Notes under the pieces: generated by a model | What the model saw: only the letters and a program-made list of their open reading frames with translations | Database searches by the model: none | Told to the model about the DNA's origin: nothing | Made by a program: the position numbers and the translations under genes | Part shown: piece after piece, positions 1-4,194 of the stretch | How the letters are laid out: each line of letters opens with the position of its first letter | How positions within the stretch are numbered: position 1 is the stretch's first letter | NCBI GenBank assembly: GCA_003486645.1 | Contig: DNGI01000318.1 | Span: 1-8,095 of the forward strand | Direction: 5' to 3' | Source of the DNA: Cyanobacteria bacterium UBA11370 | GTDB taxonomy: Bacteria > Cyanobacteriota > Cyanobacteriia > Cyanobacteriales > Coleofasciculaceae | DNA: 8,095 nt

Positions 1-251
1 GGATATTGCTTTTTGGCTTGAGTCAAAGACTTGGCTTGAGTATGGTAGTTTGGGTATGGCGCAGCTGCCGGAATAATGTACTCAGAAGTGATTGAACAAG
101 CATTAACAGCCGACTTACGGGAGTTGAGCCAATCCTTACGTTCACGTAACGCGAAATTCCACACTTGCCGACAAACATCAATCGTGTGTTCAATTAATTT
201 AATTTGCTCATCTGTCGGATTGGCTTTGTATTCGTAAGTCAGAGTTAACAC
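1..251 (-). CDS. tnpB: TnpB, RNA-guided endonuclease of IS200/IS605 family (N-terminal part only)
   Basis: This is the first 83 codons of a minus-strand gene that runs off the left edge. It reads MLTLTYEYKANPTDEQ from a GTG start at 249-251, followed by a segment with DVCRQVWNFALRERKDWLNS and later AKSLTQAKKQY. This is the typical N-terminus of TnpB/OrfB of the IS200/IS605 superfamily. A strong ribosome binding site (AGGAGGT, plus-strand 260-266) lies 8 bases before the GTG, which fixes the start. TnpB proteins are RuvC-type nucleases guided by an RNA made from the far (right) end of the element, and they help retain the transposon. The RuvC residues, zinc finger and guide-RNA region lie outside the window, so activity cannot be judged. 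The 5' part carries no stop or frameshift. No tnpA is visible next to the start, so a tnpB-only element is possible. Confidence 0.9.
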   Translation of the reverse strand, partial: MLTLTYEYKANPTDEQIKLIEHTIDVCRQVWNFALRERKDWLNSRKSAVNACSITSEYIIPAAAPYPNYHTQAKSLTQAKKQY

Positions 252-263
252 TCTTTATTACCT

Positions 264-291
264 CCTACAAAATTATATGACGTTTTGTAGG
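264..291 (-). promoter_or_regulatory. Hairpin overlapping the tnpB ribosome binding site
   Basis: CCTACAAAA (264-272) and TTTTGTAGG (283-291) form a perfect 9-bp inverted repeat around a 10-base spacer. On the tnpB strand the 3' arm ends inside the AGGAGGT ribosome binding site, taking up three of its bases. Transcripts entering from outside the element could fold it and hide the site. A transcript from the internal TATAAT box would start too late to contain the 5' arm. This resembles the protection from read-through translation known for some insertion sequences; the role here is inferred. Confidence 0.45.
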
Positions 292-301
292 AAATTTACA
301 A
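272..301 (-). promoter_or_regulatory. Candidate tnpB promoter
   Basis: On the minus strand a perfect TATAAT (plus-strand 272-277) lies 18 bases downstream of TTGTAA (296-301), a 4/6 match to the -35 consensus. The predicted transcript would start about 15-20 bases before the GTG, giving a very short leader. Assigned by eye from consensus and position only. Confidence 0.45.
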
Positions 302-311
302 TCAAGGAAAA

Positions 312-331
312 CAAAGGGATTTATCCCTTTG
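312..331 (-). repeat. Perfect hairpin in the IS605-type end
   Basis: CAAAGGGAT (312-320) and ATCCCTTTG (323-331) form a 9-bp perfect stem with a TT spacer. It lies between the tnpB promoter region and the bulged terminal hairpin. It is probably part of the transposon end structure. Confidence 0.6.
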
Positions 332-344
332 AGTCGGGTTTCAT

Positions 345-365
345 CCCCTCGCTGAAGCGGAGGGG
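345..365 (-). repeat. Bulged subterminal hairpin of the IS605-type end
   Basis: CCCCT/AGGGG and CGC/GCG pair around a TGAA loop with one unpaired G, giving an imperfect hairpin next to the probable element boundary. Bulged foot hairpins of this kind are the transposase recognition structures of IS200/IS605 elements. Confidence 0.6.
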
Positions 366-620
366 TTCTCACTCTCCCACTATGTTCTGATAGCTTTTCA
401 GATCCAACCGGACTAACTCTGAATGGAAATGCCGCCGTTGTCAATACTAGCGACGGTGATGTACTCCGCTTAACACCAGCCACCTTTAGTCAGTCCGGGA
501 GTGCTTTTAGTAGTACGACGATCAGTGCCTCAACATACGGAACAAATCTAGAGGTTAGAACTAATCAGACAGGACTACGACCAGTCGATGCCCTACTCAG
601 CCAAATGTTGGACATTCCCA

Positions 621-631
621 GCCTCCTTGGT
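621..631. repeat. Target-site duplication, left copy (right copy 820-830)
   Basis: GCCTCCTTGGT directly abuts both MITE ends and matches at 11 of 11 positions. In the ancestral gene it encoded part of SLLG. Confidence 0.9.
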
Positions 632-819
632 CTACCGTGTACACACAACTCCAAAATCTGTGAACACAAGTCCTGAAACCCTTACCCGGTCTCGATTTCA
701 AAAATCAGCTCGATTATCAACAACTCTGGCTTATTGAAAATTGCTAACGAGAAATCAAGGTTCTGAAGAATCAGGGTTTCAGAAAACGAGTCAGCGATCG
801 ACTTGTGTGTACACGGTAG
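632..819. mobile_element. 188-bp MITE with perfect 17-bp inverted ends inside the lectin pseudogene
   Basis: CTACCGTGTACACACAA (632-648) is repeated exactly in inverse at 803-819. The ends are flanked by the 11-bp direct repeat GCCTCCTTGGT (621-631 and 820-830), a clean target duplication. There is no transposase inside, so this is a non-autonomous element moved in trans. The ends start with CT and the duplication is long, which fits IS4-like DDE transposases, but the parent element cannot be named from sequence alone. Removing 632-830 joins codon GGT to GGA and restores DIPSLLG-GVPNAYVGF in frame, showing that the insertion point is exact. The perfect ends and duplication suggest a fairly recent insertion. 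Confidence 0.9.
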
Positions 820-1061
820 GCCTCCTTGGTGGAGTGCCGAATGCTTATGTTGGTTTCACATCGGGTACAGGAGCCGATTATGGCAACCATGATATTCTAT
901 CTTGGGAGTACCGCGATACCTTTGACCCGATTGATCCTAAGCCAGTGCCGGAACCCTCAGCTACTGTTCCTTTGGTTGGACTTGGTTTAATGAGTCTGGG
1001 CTTCATGTATCATCGGCGCAAGAGTAATTAATTAATTTAGGCTATATCGGAAGTATGATCA

Positions 1062-1098
1062 CGGCGGCGGCTGCGAGTAAGCTGCCGTTTATTTTTTT
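1062..1098 (+). terminator. Rho-independent terminator after the PEP-CTERM pseudogene
   Basis: CGGCGGC (1062-1068 or 1065-1071) pairs with GCTGCCG (1081-1087), using one G-U pair, followed by TTTATTTTTTT (1088-1098). It lies about 30 bases after the pseudogene stop and still looks intact. Confidence 0.7.
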
Positions 1099-1125
1099 AG
1101 TAGTAAATACATTAGGGAAAGAATA

Positions 1126-1133
1126 GCGATCGC
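1126..1133. repeat. HIP1 palindrome (one of six in the window)
   Basis: GCGATCGC is the highly iterated palindrome typical of cyanobacterial genomes. Other perfect copies are at 1297-1304, 4327-4334, 4893-4900, 6313-6320 and 6782-6789. The last four lie inside the kinase gene. This density is the clearest taxonomic signal here. Confidence 0.9.
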
Positions 1134-1151
1134 TCTCGATACCCTTAACTG

Positions 1152-1180
1152 TTTAAGCCCTCAAAAAAGTTAAGTATAAC
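1152..1180 (+). promoter_or_regulatory. Weak promoter candidate for the 1353-1982 gene
   Basis: TATAAC (1175-1180) is a 5/6 match to the -10 consensus, with the poor -35 match TTTAAG (1152-1157) 17 bases upstream. The leader would be about 165 bases and would include the two hairpins at 1217-1234 and 1261-1300. Apart from these elements and HIP1 copies, the gap 1099-1352 holds nothing I recognise. Confidence 0.25.
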
Positions 1181-1216
1181 GAATTACACAAATTGTCATC
1201 ATCGACTGTAGCAGAA

Positions 1217-1234
1217 TTCTTTCTTTAGAAAGAA
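1217..1234. repeat. Perfect 8-bp hairpin in intergenic region
   Basis: TTCTTTCT (1217-1224) and AGAAAGAA (1227-1234) form a perfect stem with a TT spacer. No T-run follows, so it is not a normal terminator. Function unknown. Confidence 0.5.
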
Positions 1235-1260
1235 ACTAACTCTTTCTACTGGTAGACGAA

Positions 1261-1300
1261 TCGCTCATAGCCTCGCTCTACTATGGGAGTCTCGTAGCGA
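1261..1300. repeat. Cyanobacterial interspersed palindromic repeat
   Basis: TCGCT (1261-1265) pairs with AGCGA (1296-1300), and CATAG (1266-1270) pairs with CTATG (1280-1284), making a nested imperfect palindrome that overlaps a HIP1 site (1297-1304). It resembles the small HIP1-associated palindromes scattered between cyanobacterial genes. No coding content. Confidence 0.45.
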
Positions 1301-1352
1301 TCGCAACCAAAAGTAATCTTTAGACATAGGTAAGTAAGGGAAAGAGTAGGCT

Positions 1353-1982
1353 ATGACATACGTTAATCGACCGACAGACAGTTATGTGACAGATACTCCT
1401 GTCGTCAATCAGGTGATCGAATATCATGATCGGGTACGGTGGGGTCCAATTATTTCAGGGATTGTCGTTGCCTTAGCGACTCAATTGATTTTGAGTGCCT
1501 TGGGTGCTGCAATTGGATCAACGTTCCTAGCAGGTTCAGGCGCACCGAGATCCAATGCACCAGGAGTTGGTACTGGCGTAGGAATTTGGTCTGTGATCAG
1601 TTTATTAATTTCGTTATTCTTAGGAAGTTGGGTTGCTGCCCGTGCTTGTGGCCCAATTAACCGGAATACAGCCCTTTTGAATGGTGCAATTCTATGGGCA
1701 ACCACTCTAGCATTAAGTTCTTGGCTAGTAGCAAGTGGCGTAACGGGTGCTTTTGGAATCGCGGCATCAAATGCTGGAGAAGTTATTAATCAAGTTCAGC
1801 AAGGTGATGTTAATTTACCCAACAATCAACCCACGGTTACGGCGGATCAAGCGCGTGCGATCGCGGATAATGCAGCGAAGGGGTTATGGTCATTTGTGAT
1901 TGGTTCGTTATTGGGTTTAGCCGCTTCCCTCGCTGGGGCATCAACAGGTGCCCAGAGTCCTCGCGTACATCGGGTTAATTGA
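1353..1982 (+). CDS. Conserved membrane protein of unknown function, four predicted helices
   Basis: The product has 209 residues. A polar N-terminus of about 29 residues is followed by RWGPIISGIVVALATQLILS and four hydrophobic segments near residues 31-57, 75-96, 107-135 and 177-199. Small residues (G, A, S) dominate the helices. Two short conserved-looking motifs stand out: WGPIISGIVVAL at the first helix and GSWVAAR at the end of the second. A polar loop (about 140-175, rich in N, Q and D) lies between helices 3 and 4. The pattern matches a widespread bacterial family of small inner-membrane proteins with a WG-x-I-x-AG start and no assigned function; I do not recognise a named gene. The ATG at 1353 is preceded by a purine-rich AAGGGAAAGAG stretch, a weak ribosome site. 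The gene stands alone, with its own terminator at 2032-2054. No signal peptide or enzymatic motif is visible. Confidence 0.75.
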   Translation: MTYVNRPTDSYVTDTPVVNQVIEYHDRVRWGPIISGIVVALATQLILSALGAAIGSTFLAGSGAPRSNAPGVGTGVGIWSVISLLISLFLGSWVAARACGPINRNTALLNGAILWATTLALSSWLVASGVTGAFGIAASNAGEVINQVQQGDVNLPNNQPTVTADQARAIADNAAKGLWSFVIGSLLGLAASLAGASTGAQSPRVHRVN

Positions 1983-2031
1983 AAACGTTTTAAAAAGTTT
2001 GGTCTCCGCTAGATTTGACCGCTTCTTACAG

Positions 2032-2054
2032 CACCTTTTTTAAGGTGTTTTTTT
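2032..2054 (+). terminator. Rho-independent terminator of the membrane protein gene
   Basis: CACCTT (2032-2037) and AAGGTG (2042-2047) form a perfect stem with a TTTT loop, followed by seven T. It lies 50 bases after the stop codon. Confidence 0.85.
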
Positions 2055-2112
2055 ATTGTAAATGGGATTGTGAATGGTGTAGATTTTCTTCTTAACCTTT
2101 CTTTTTTACAAA

Positions 2113-2204
2113 CAGGACTTATGCAAAATGGTTCTTAAATCACCATCAGTAGGGGCGCATATCGATGTGCCCTCATTATATGTGGCGTTCGTGCGTAAGT
2201 CTTG
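2113..2204. mobile_element. 92-bp MITE with 13-bp inverted ends and 5-bp target duplication
   Basis: CAGGACTTATGCA (2113-2125) and TGCGTAAGTCTTG (2192-2204) are inverted ends matching at 11 of 13 positions. ACAAA is duplicated directly outside (2108-2112 and 2205-2209). The centre holds an imperfect palindrome, GGGCGCAT (2153-2160) against ATGTGCCC (2165-2172). Ends of the type GGACTTACGCA with a GTAGGGGCGCA core are familiar from small non-autonomous elements abundant in filamentous cyanobacteria. It encodes nothing. Its right edge contributes to the promoter at 2202-2232. Confidence 0.75.
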
Positions 2205-2232
2205 ACAAATACTAGATACTGTGGTTTACAAT
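2202..2232 (+). promoter_or_regulatory. Candidate promoter for the foldback leader and NYN gene
   Basis: A perfect TTGACA (2202-2207) is followed after 19 bases by TACAAT (2227-2232), a 5/6 match to TATAAT. A 17-base spacing would place the -10 at the poorer TTTACA (2225-2230). TTG comes from the MITE end and ACA from the target duplication, so the -35 box is a junction product. A start near 2239-2240 would put the 5' end right at the base of the foldback stem. Confidence 0.5.
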
Positions 2233-2240
2233 AAACTCAA
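2212..2240 (+). repeat. Direct repeat flanking the foldback, left copy
   Basis: The left copy has CTAGAT, three bases, GTGGTTTAC, two bases, then TAAACTCAA. The right copy (2493-2531) has the same three blocks with spacers of 2 and 13 bases. The extra bases in the right copy form a small palindrome. The left copy also folds locally, GTGGTTT (2221-2227) with AAACCAC (2247-2253). Confidence 0.6.
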
Positions 2241-2519
2241 GATAGCAAACCACTCAGCATTCCAAAGCAAAAAACGTCGGTTGCTGTCTCAGCTAGAGGA
2301 TTGTTACTCTCCTCTTAAGCGCCCGGTCAAATCCCTTGACTGAGTATTCGGCTAGATATCTTGTTGGATTCTCATGTAAACATTCATAGGGATGACCATA
2401 TATTTACCCGAATATTCAGTCAACGGGTTTGACTAGGCGCTTACGAGGGGAATAACAATTCTCCGGCTGAGACTATAACCGAGATCATAACGCTAGATGT
2501 GTGGTTTACCGATGCTATC
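2241..2519 (+). other. Long imperfect foldback (putative structured leader RNA of the NYN gene)
   Basis: The core arms 2276-2351 and 2408-2483 are each 76 bases and match as inverted repeats at 61 of 76 positions by hand alignment, without gaps, around a 56-base loop (2352-2407). Seven of the 15 mismatches become G-U pairs in a plus-strand RNA. The stem closes at its base through GATAGC (2241-2246) with GCTATC (2514-2519) and AAACCAC (2247-2253) with GTGGTTT (2501-2507), separated from the core by an internal loop of 22 and 17 bases. No ORF, transposase or known riboswitch is seen in it. It ends 29 bases before the NYN start codon, so it probably forms most of the mRNA leader. Alternatives: a decayed foldback transposon, or two inverted copies of a small repeat. 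Confidence 0.7.
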
Positions 2520-2531
2520 GAGTAAACTCAA
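2493..2531 (+). repeat. Direct repeat flanking the foldback, right copy
   Basis: CTAGAT (2493-2498), GTGGTTTAC (2501-2509) and TAAACTCAA (2523-2531) occur in the same order as in the left copy at 2212-2240. The pair bracket the foldback core like a duplicated flank. Confidence 0.6.
2504..2527 (+). promoter_or_regulatory. Hairpin just upstream of the NYN start, alternative to the foldback base
   Basis: GTTTACCGAT (2504-2513) pairs with ATCG (2517-2520) and GTAAAC (2522-2527), with one bulged A and a 3-base loop: ten base pairs. These bases also pair with 2241-2253 to close the long foldback, so the two folds exclude each other. The ribosome site AAGGA (2535-2539) begins 8 bases later. Confidence 0.5.
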
Positions 2532-2548
2532 ATTAAGGAATTAAACAG

Positions 2549-3304
2549 ATGAATTACAATCATCTAGCTTCTGTTTGCATTTATTGCGATCTTCAGAACG
2601 TCCTCTCAATTCGCCAATACATCGATCAAGTGTTGAATTTCGCCAAATCCCCAAAAGTTTTGATTTCCGCAAAACTCTATTACAATTCATCCTGTAAGAA
2701 CCAGGTTTCTGCTCAGAAAGCTTTAAAGCGCAAATTTACCTGTATTGATGTTCCTTGTCATCTCAAGAATACTGCTGACAATCAATTGATAGCTGAATGC
2801 ATTAAGGACATTAATAACAACAAATCTCTAGATGTAGTTATTATTGTCTCAGGAGATGGAGATTTTGCTGACTTAGTTGGCATTCTTAAAAAGTTGGGTA
2901 AAAAGGTGATAATCTTTGCTCAACGAGGCAATGTTAAACAAAAACTCAAAGAACTTGCTGATGAGTTTTACTTTCTGGAGGAACTGCCTCAGTTAGTTGT
3001 CGATAAGACAGAGATTAAGGAAAATGACATTCAATCTCAGATTAATTACACTGATGCTCTTGAGTACCTGATCCAAGCTATTGAGACTGCCTTAAACAAA
3101 GGTAAGACTACAGCATTGGGTTACATTAATAGTATGATGCGTCAGCTTTTTCCCAATTATCAAGATGTCTCATCTATCTGTAAACCTGATGGAAAAAAAT
3201 TTGCCAAATTTAGTAAATTTGTAGATGCTGCTGTAGCAGATGGTAAAGTGCGAATGCAAAATCAGAAATTGTTTTTAATTGAGGCAGATAAACTGGTAAT
3301 GTGA
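2549..3304 (+). CDS. NYN-domain (PIN-like nuclease) protein with C-terminal LOTUS/OST-HTH domain
   Basis: The product has 251 residues. Residues about 7-147 form a NYN domain. The metal-binding acidic pattern is complete: D14 in YCDLQN, D77 in ADNQL, and D103 and D105 in VSGDGDF, followed by the LKKLGKKVIIFAQ strand. A charged linker (about 150-165) leads to a LOTUS/OST-HTH-like domain (about 166-247), seen as DALEYLIQAIETAL, then YINSMMRQLFPNY, FAKFSKFVDAAV and VRMQNQKLFLIE. NYN domains are PIN-like RNases; LOTUS domains bind RNA, including structured RNA. Relatives include the LabA-type proteins of cyanobacteria. A role in RNA cleavage or RNA-mediated control is the reasonable guess; the substrate is unknown. 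The ATG at 2549 has AAGGA 9 bases upstream. The gene looks richer in A and T than the kinase downstream, which may indicate transfer. It follows a long foldback leader and precedes rnc. Confidence 0.85.
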   Translation: MNYNHLASVCIYCDLQNVLSIRQYIDQVLNFAKSPKVLISAKLYYNSSCKNQVSAQKALKRKFTCIDVPCHLKNTADNQLIAECIKDINNNKSLDVVIIVSGDGDFADLVGILKKLGKKVIIFAQRGNVKQKLKELADEFYFLEELPQLVVDKTEIKENDIQSQINYTDALEYLIQAIETALNKGKTTALGYINSMMRQLFPNYQDVSSICKPDGKKFAKFSKFVDAAVADGKVRMQNQKLFLIEADKLVM

Positions 3305-3352
3305 AGTATTTTACTCTTAGAGTATTATAGTGAGCAAAAACCAAATTGATTT

Positions 3353-3369
3353 GAGAAATCGACTTTCTC
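3353..3369 (+). repeat. Small hairpin between NYN gene and rnc
   Basis: GAGAAA (3353-3358) and TTTCTC (3364-3369) pair around TCGAC. It lies just before the terminator-like hairpin, and the two could act together in mRNA processing. Function unproven. Confidence 0.35.
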
Positions 3370-3376
3370 CAGGATT

Positions 3377-3396
3377 ACCGCTACTTGCGGTTTTTT
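3377..3396 (+). terminator. Terminator-like hairpin after the NYN gene
   Basis: ACCGC (3377-3381) and GCGGT (3387-3391) form a 5-bp GC-rich stem with a TACTT loop, followed by five further T. It lies 72 bases after the NYN stop and 31 bases before rnc. It may end or attenuate NYN transcription before rnc. No good promoter is visible between it and rnc, so partial read-through is likely. Confidence 0.65.
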
Positions 3397-3427
3397 CATC
3401 TCTACTGTAATTAATCGAGAAATCAAA

Positions 3428-4114
3428 ATGCACCAACTTCTAATCTTCCATGATGAAAAACTCCTACGACAAGCTCTTACCCACCGTTCTTATATCAACG
3501 AAAATCCTGGTACAGGTGAAGTGAATAACGAACGTCTAGAGTTCTTAGGCGATGCTTTACTTAACTTCTTAAGTGGCGAGTATCTCTATCATCGTTATCC
3601 GCACATGGCAGAAGATGAAATGACTCGTTGGCGTTCAGCTTTAGTGGATGAAAAGCAGCTAGCCCGATTTGCAATTGAGATCGGTTTAGACTTAAGAATG
3701 CGGTTAGGGAAAGGGGCAATTCGAGAAGGAGGATTTACTAATCCAAATTTACTGAGCAGTACGTTTGAAGCGGTGATTGGTGCTTACTATCTGGATAATA
3801 ATGCAGATATTAATAGTCTTCGTTCCCATGTGCAAGAACTATTTGATTCTGTACCTGATAGCATTGTTCTACCTCGATCTGATATAGATTGCAAAGGTCG
3901 ATTTCAACAGTGGGTGTTAGCTCATATCGATACAACTCCTCCTAAATATATCACCATCCATGCAGGTGGAGCGCCTCATACCCCAGAGTTTCTTGCTCAA
4001 GTCTTTGTGGGTGAAAAAGTGTATGGCGAAGGCAATGGGCGGAGTAAAAAAGAAGCTGAAAAACGTGCCGCTGAAGATGCACTGGCTAAACTTAAAAAGC
4101 GAGATCTAATTTGA
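3428..4114 (+). CDS. rnc: Ribonuclease III
   Basis: The product has 228 residues, close to the bacterial norm of about 226. Residues 10-140 form the endonuclease domain, with the family signature NERLEFLGDALL at 34-45 (catalytic E38 and D42 region). The second metal-binding segment SSTFEAVIGAYYLD (110-123) keeps the key glutamate E114. Residues about 153-224 form a double-stranded RNA-binding domain ending GNGRSKKEAEKRAAEDAL. The enzyme cuts double-stranded RNA in rRNA precursors and structured mRNAs. One oddity: the aspartate usual three residues before E114 (D114 in E. coli numbering) is S111 here. Cyanobacteria often carry several RNase III genes, and this may be one of a set. The ATG at 3428 gives a slightly short but complete N-terminus; there is no strong ribosome site before it. 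The gene lies 123 bases after the NYN gene on the same strand, converging with the kinase. Confidence 0.95.
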   Translation: MHQLLIFHDEKLLRQALTHRSYINENPGTGEVNNERLEFLGDALLNFLSGEYLYHRYPHMAEDEMTRWRSALVDEKQLARFAIEIGLDLRMRLGKGAIREGGFTNPNLLSSTFEAVIGAYYLDNNADINSLRSHVQELFDSVPDSIVLPRSDIDCKGRFQQWVLAHIDTTPPKYITIHAGGAPHTPEFLAQVFVGEKVYGEGNGRSKKEAEKRAAEDALAKLKKRDLI

Positions 4115-4133
4115 TAAACTATGAACTATCAAA
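4110..4133. terminator. Weak hairpin at the end of rnc, possibly bidirectional
   Basis: TTTGATA (4110-4116) and TATCAAA (4127-4133) form a 7-bp A/T-rich stem that overlaps the rnc stop codon, followed by a CTTTATTT stretch. It could weakly end rnc and, from the other side, the kinase transcript. The pairing is real but weak. Confidence 0.3.
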
Positions 4134-4145
4134 AAGCTTTATTTC

Positions 4146-4194
4146 TAACCAACCAACAACCAACAACTAACAACTAACAACCAACAACTAACTA
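4146..4194 (+). repeat. Heptanucleotide tandem repeat array, about seven units
   Basis: From 4153 the units are CCAACAA twice, CTAACAA twice, CCAACAA, then CTAACTA (4188-4194), preceded by the degenerate TAACCAA (4146-4152). This is a short tandemly repeated repetitive sequence of the kind known in filamentous cyanobacteria. The last unit overlaps the end of the kinase gene and supplies its TAG stop (4188-4190 on the complement). Confidence 0.9.

Larger units (their letters stand above)
1..380 (-). mobile_element. IS200/IS605-superfamily element, end carrying the tnpB start
   Basis: The region between the tnpB start and the flanking lectin pseudogene (about 252-380) has the look of an IS200/IS605 end. 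It is non-coding and contains two subterminal hairpins, one of them (345-365) imperfect with a bulge as in the hairpins recognised by Y1 transposases. There are no terminal inverted repeats or target duplication, as expected for this superfamily. The outer boundary is not exact: homology to the flanking lectin gene resumes by about 383-392, so the end lies near 366-385. The rest of the element lies to the left of the window. Confidence 0.7.
386..1031 (+). pseudogene. Broken lectin-like PEP-CTERM secreted protein
   Basis: Three pieces of one gene can be read. Positions 386-631 give SDSFSDPTGLTLNG, then DVLRLTPATFSQSG, and at the end EVRTNQTGLRPVDALLSQM and DIPSLLG. A 188-bp MITE follows. Positions 831-1031 continue with GVPNAYVGFTSGTGADYGNH, then LSWEYRDTF and the sorting tail VPEPSATVPLVGLGLMSLG with a final HRRKSN. 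The family resembles cyanobacterial legume-lectin-like PEP-CTERM proteins, which are exported and anchored by exosortase. The start and signal peptide are missing, replaced by the IS605-type end. From memory of the family, roughly 100 residues also seem deleted in frame near 533-541, where SAST is joined directly to YGTNLEVR. The MITE adds a stop at 674-676 and shifts the frame. The open frame 741-1031 is only the tail plus MITE sequence and is unlikely to be a functional gene. Confidence 0.82.

Noticed and set aside
265..483. Minus-strand open frame of 72 residues across the IS end and the pseudogene
   Set aside because: It spans the transposon boundary and runs antisense to clear lectin homology; composition is not protein-like.
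741..1031. Open frame encoding a 96-residue protein with a PEP-CTERM tail
   Set aside because: The first 26 residues come from the MITE, the start would be TTG without a ribosome site, and the rest is the end of the broken lectin gene. It is treated as part of the pseudogene.
1439..1705. Overlapping open frames inside the membrane protein gene
   Set aside because: They are shadows of the 1353-1982 gene, with no ribosome site or recognisable motif.
2465..2486. GGCTGAGACTATAACC resembling part of a TPP riboswitch
   Set aside because: Only the CTGAGA-like segment is present. The conserved CCTGATCTGG-type part does not follow, and the segment is simply one arm of the foldback.
2241..2519. A retron-type non-coding RNA
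   Set aside because: No reverse transcriptase gene is present in the window.
2055..2548. A type III toxin-antitoxin locus (repeat RNA plus RNase toxin)
   Set aside because: The RNA part is one long foldback, not a tandem repeat array; there is no terminator between it and the gene; and the protein is NYN-LOTUS, not ToxN-like.
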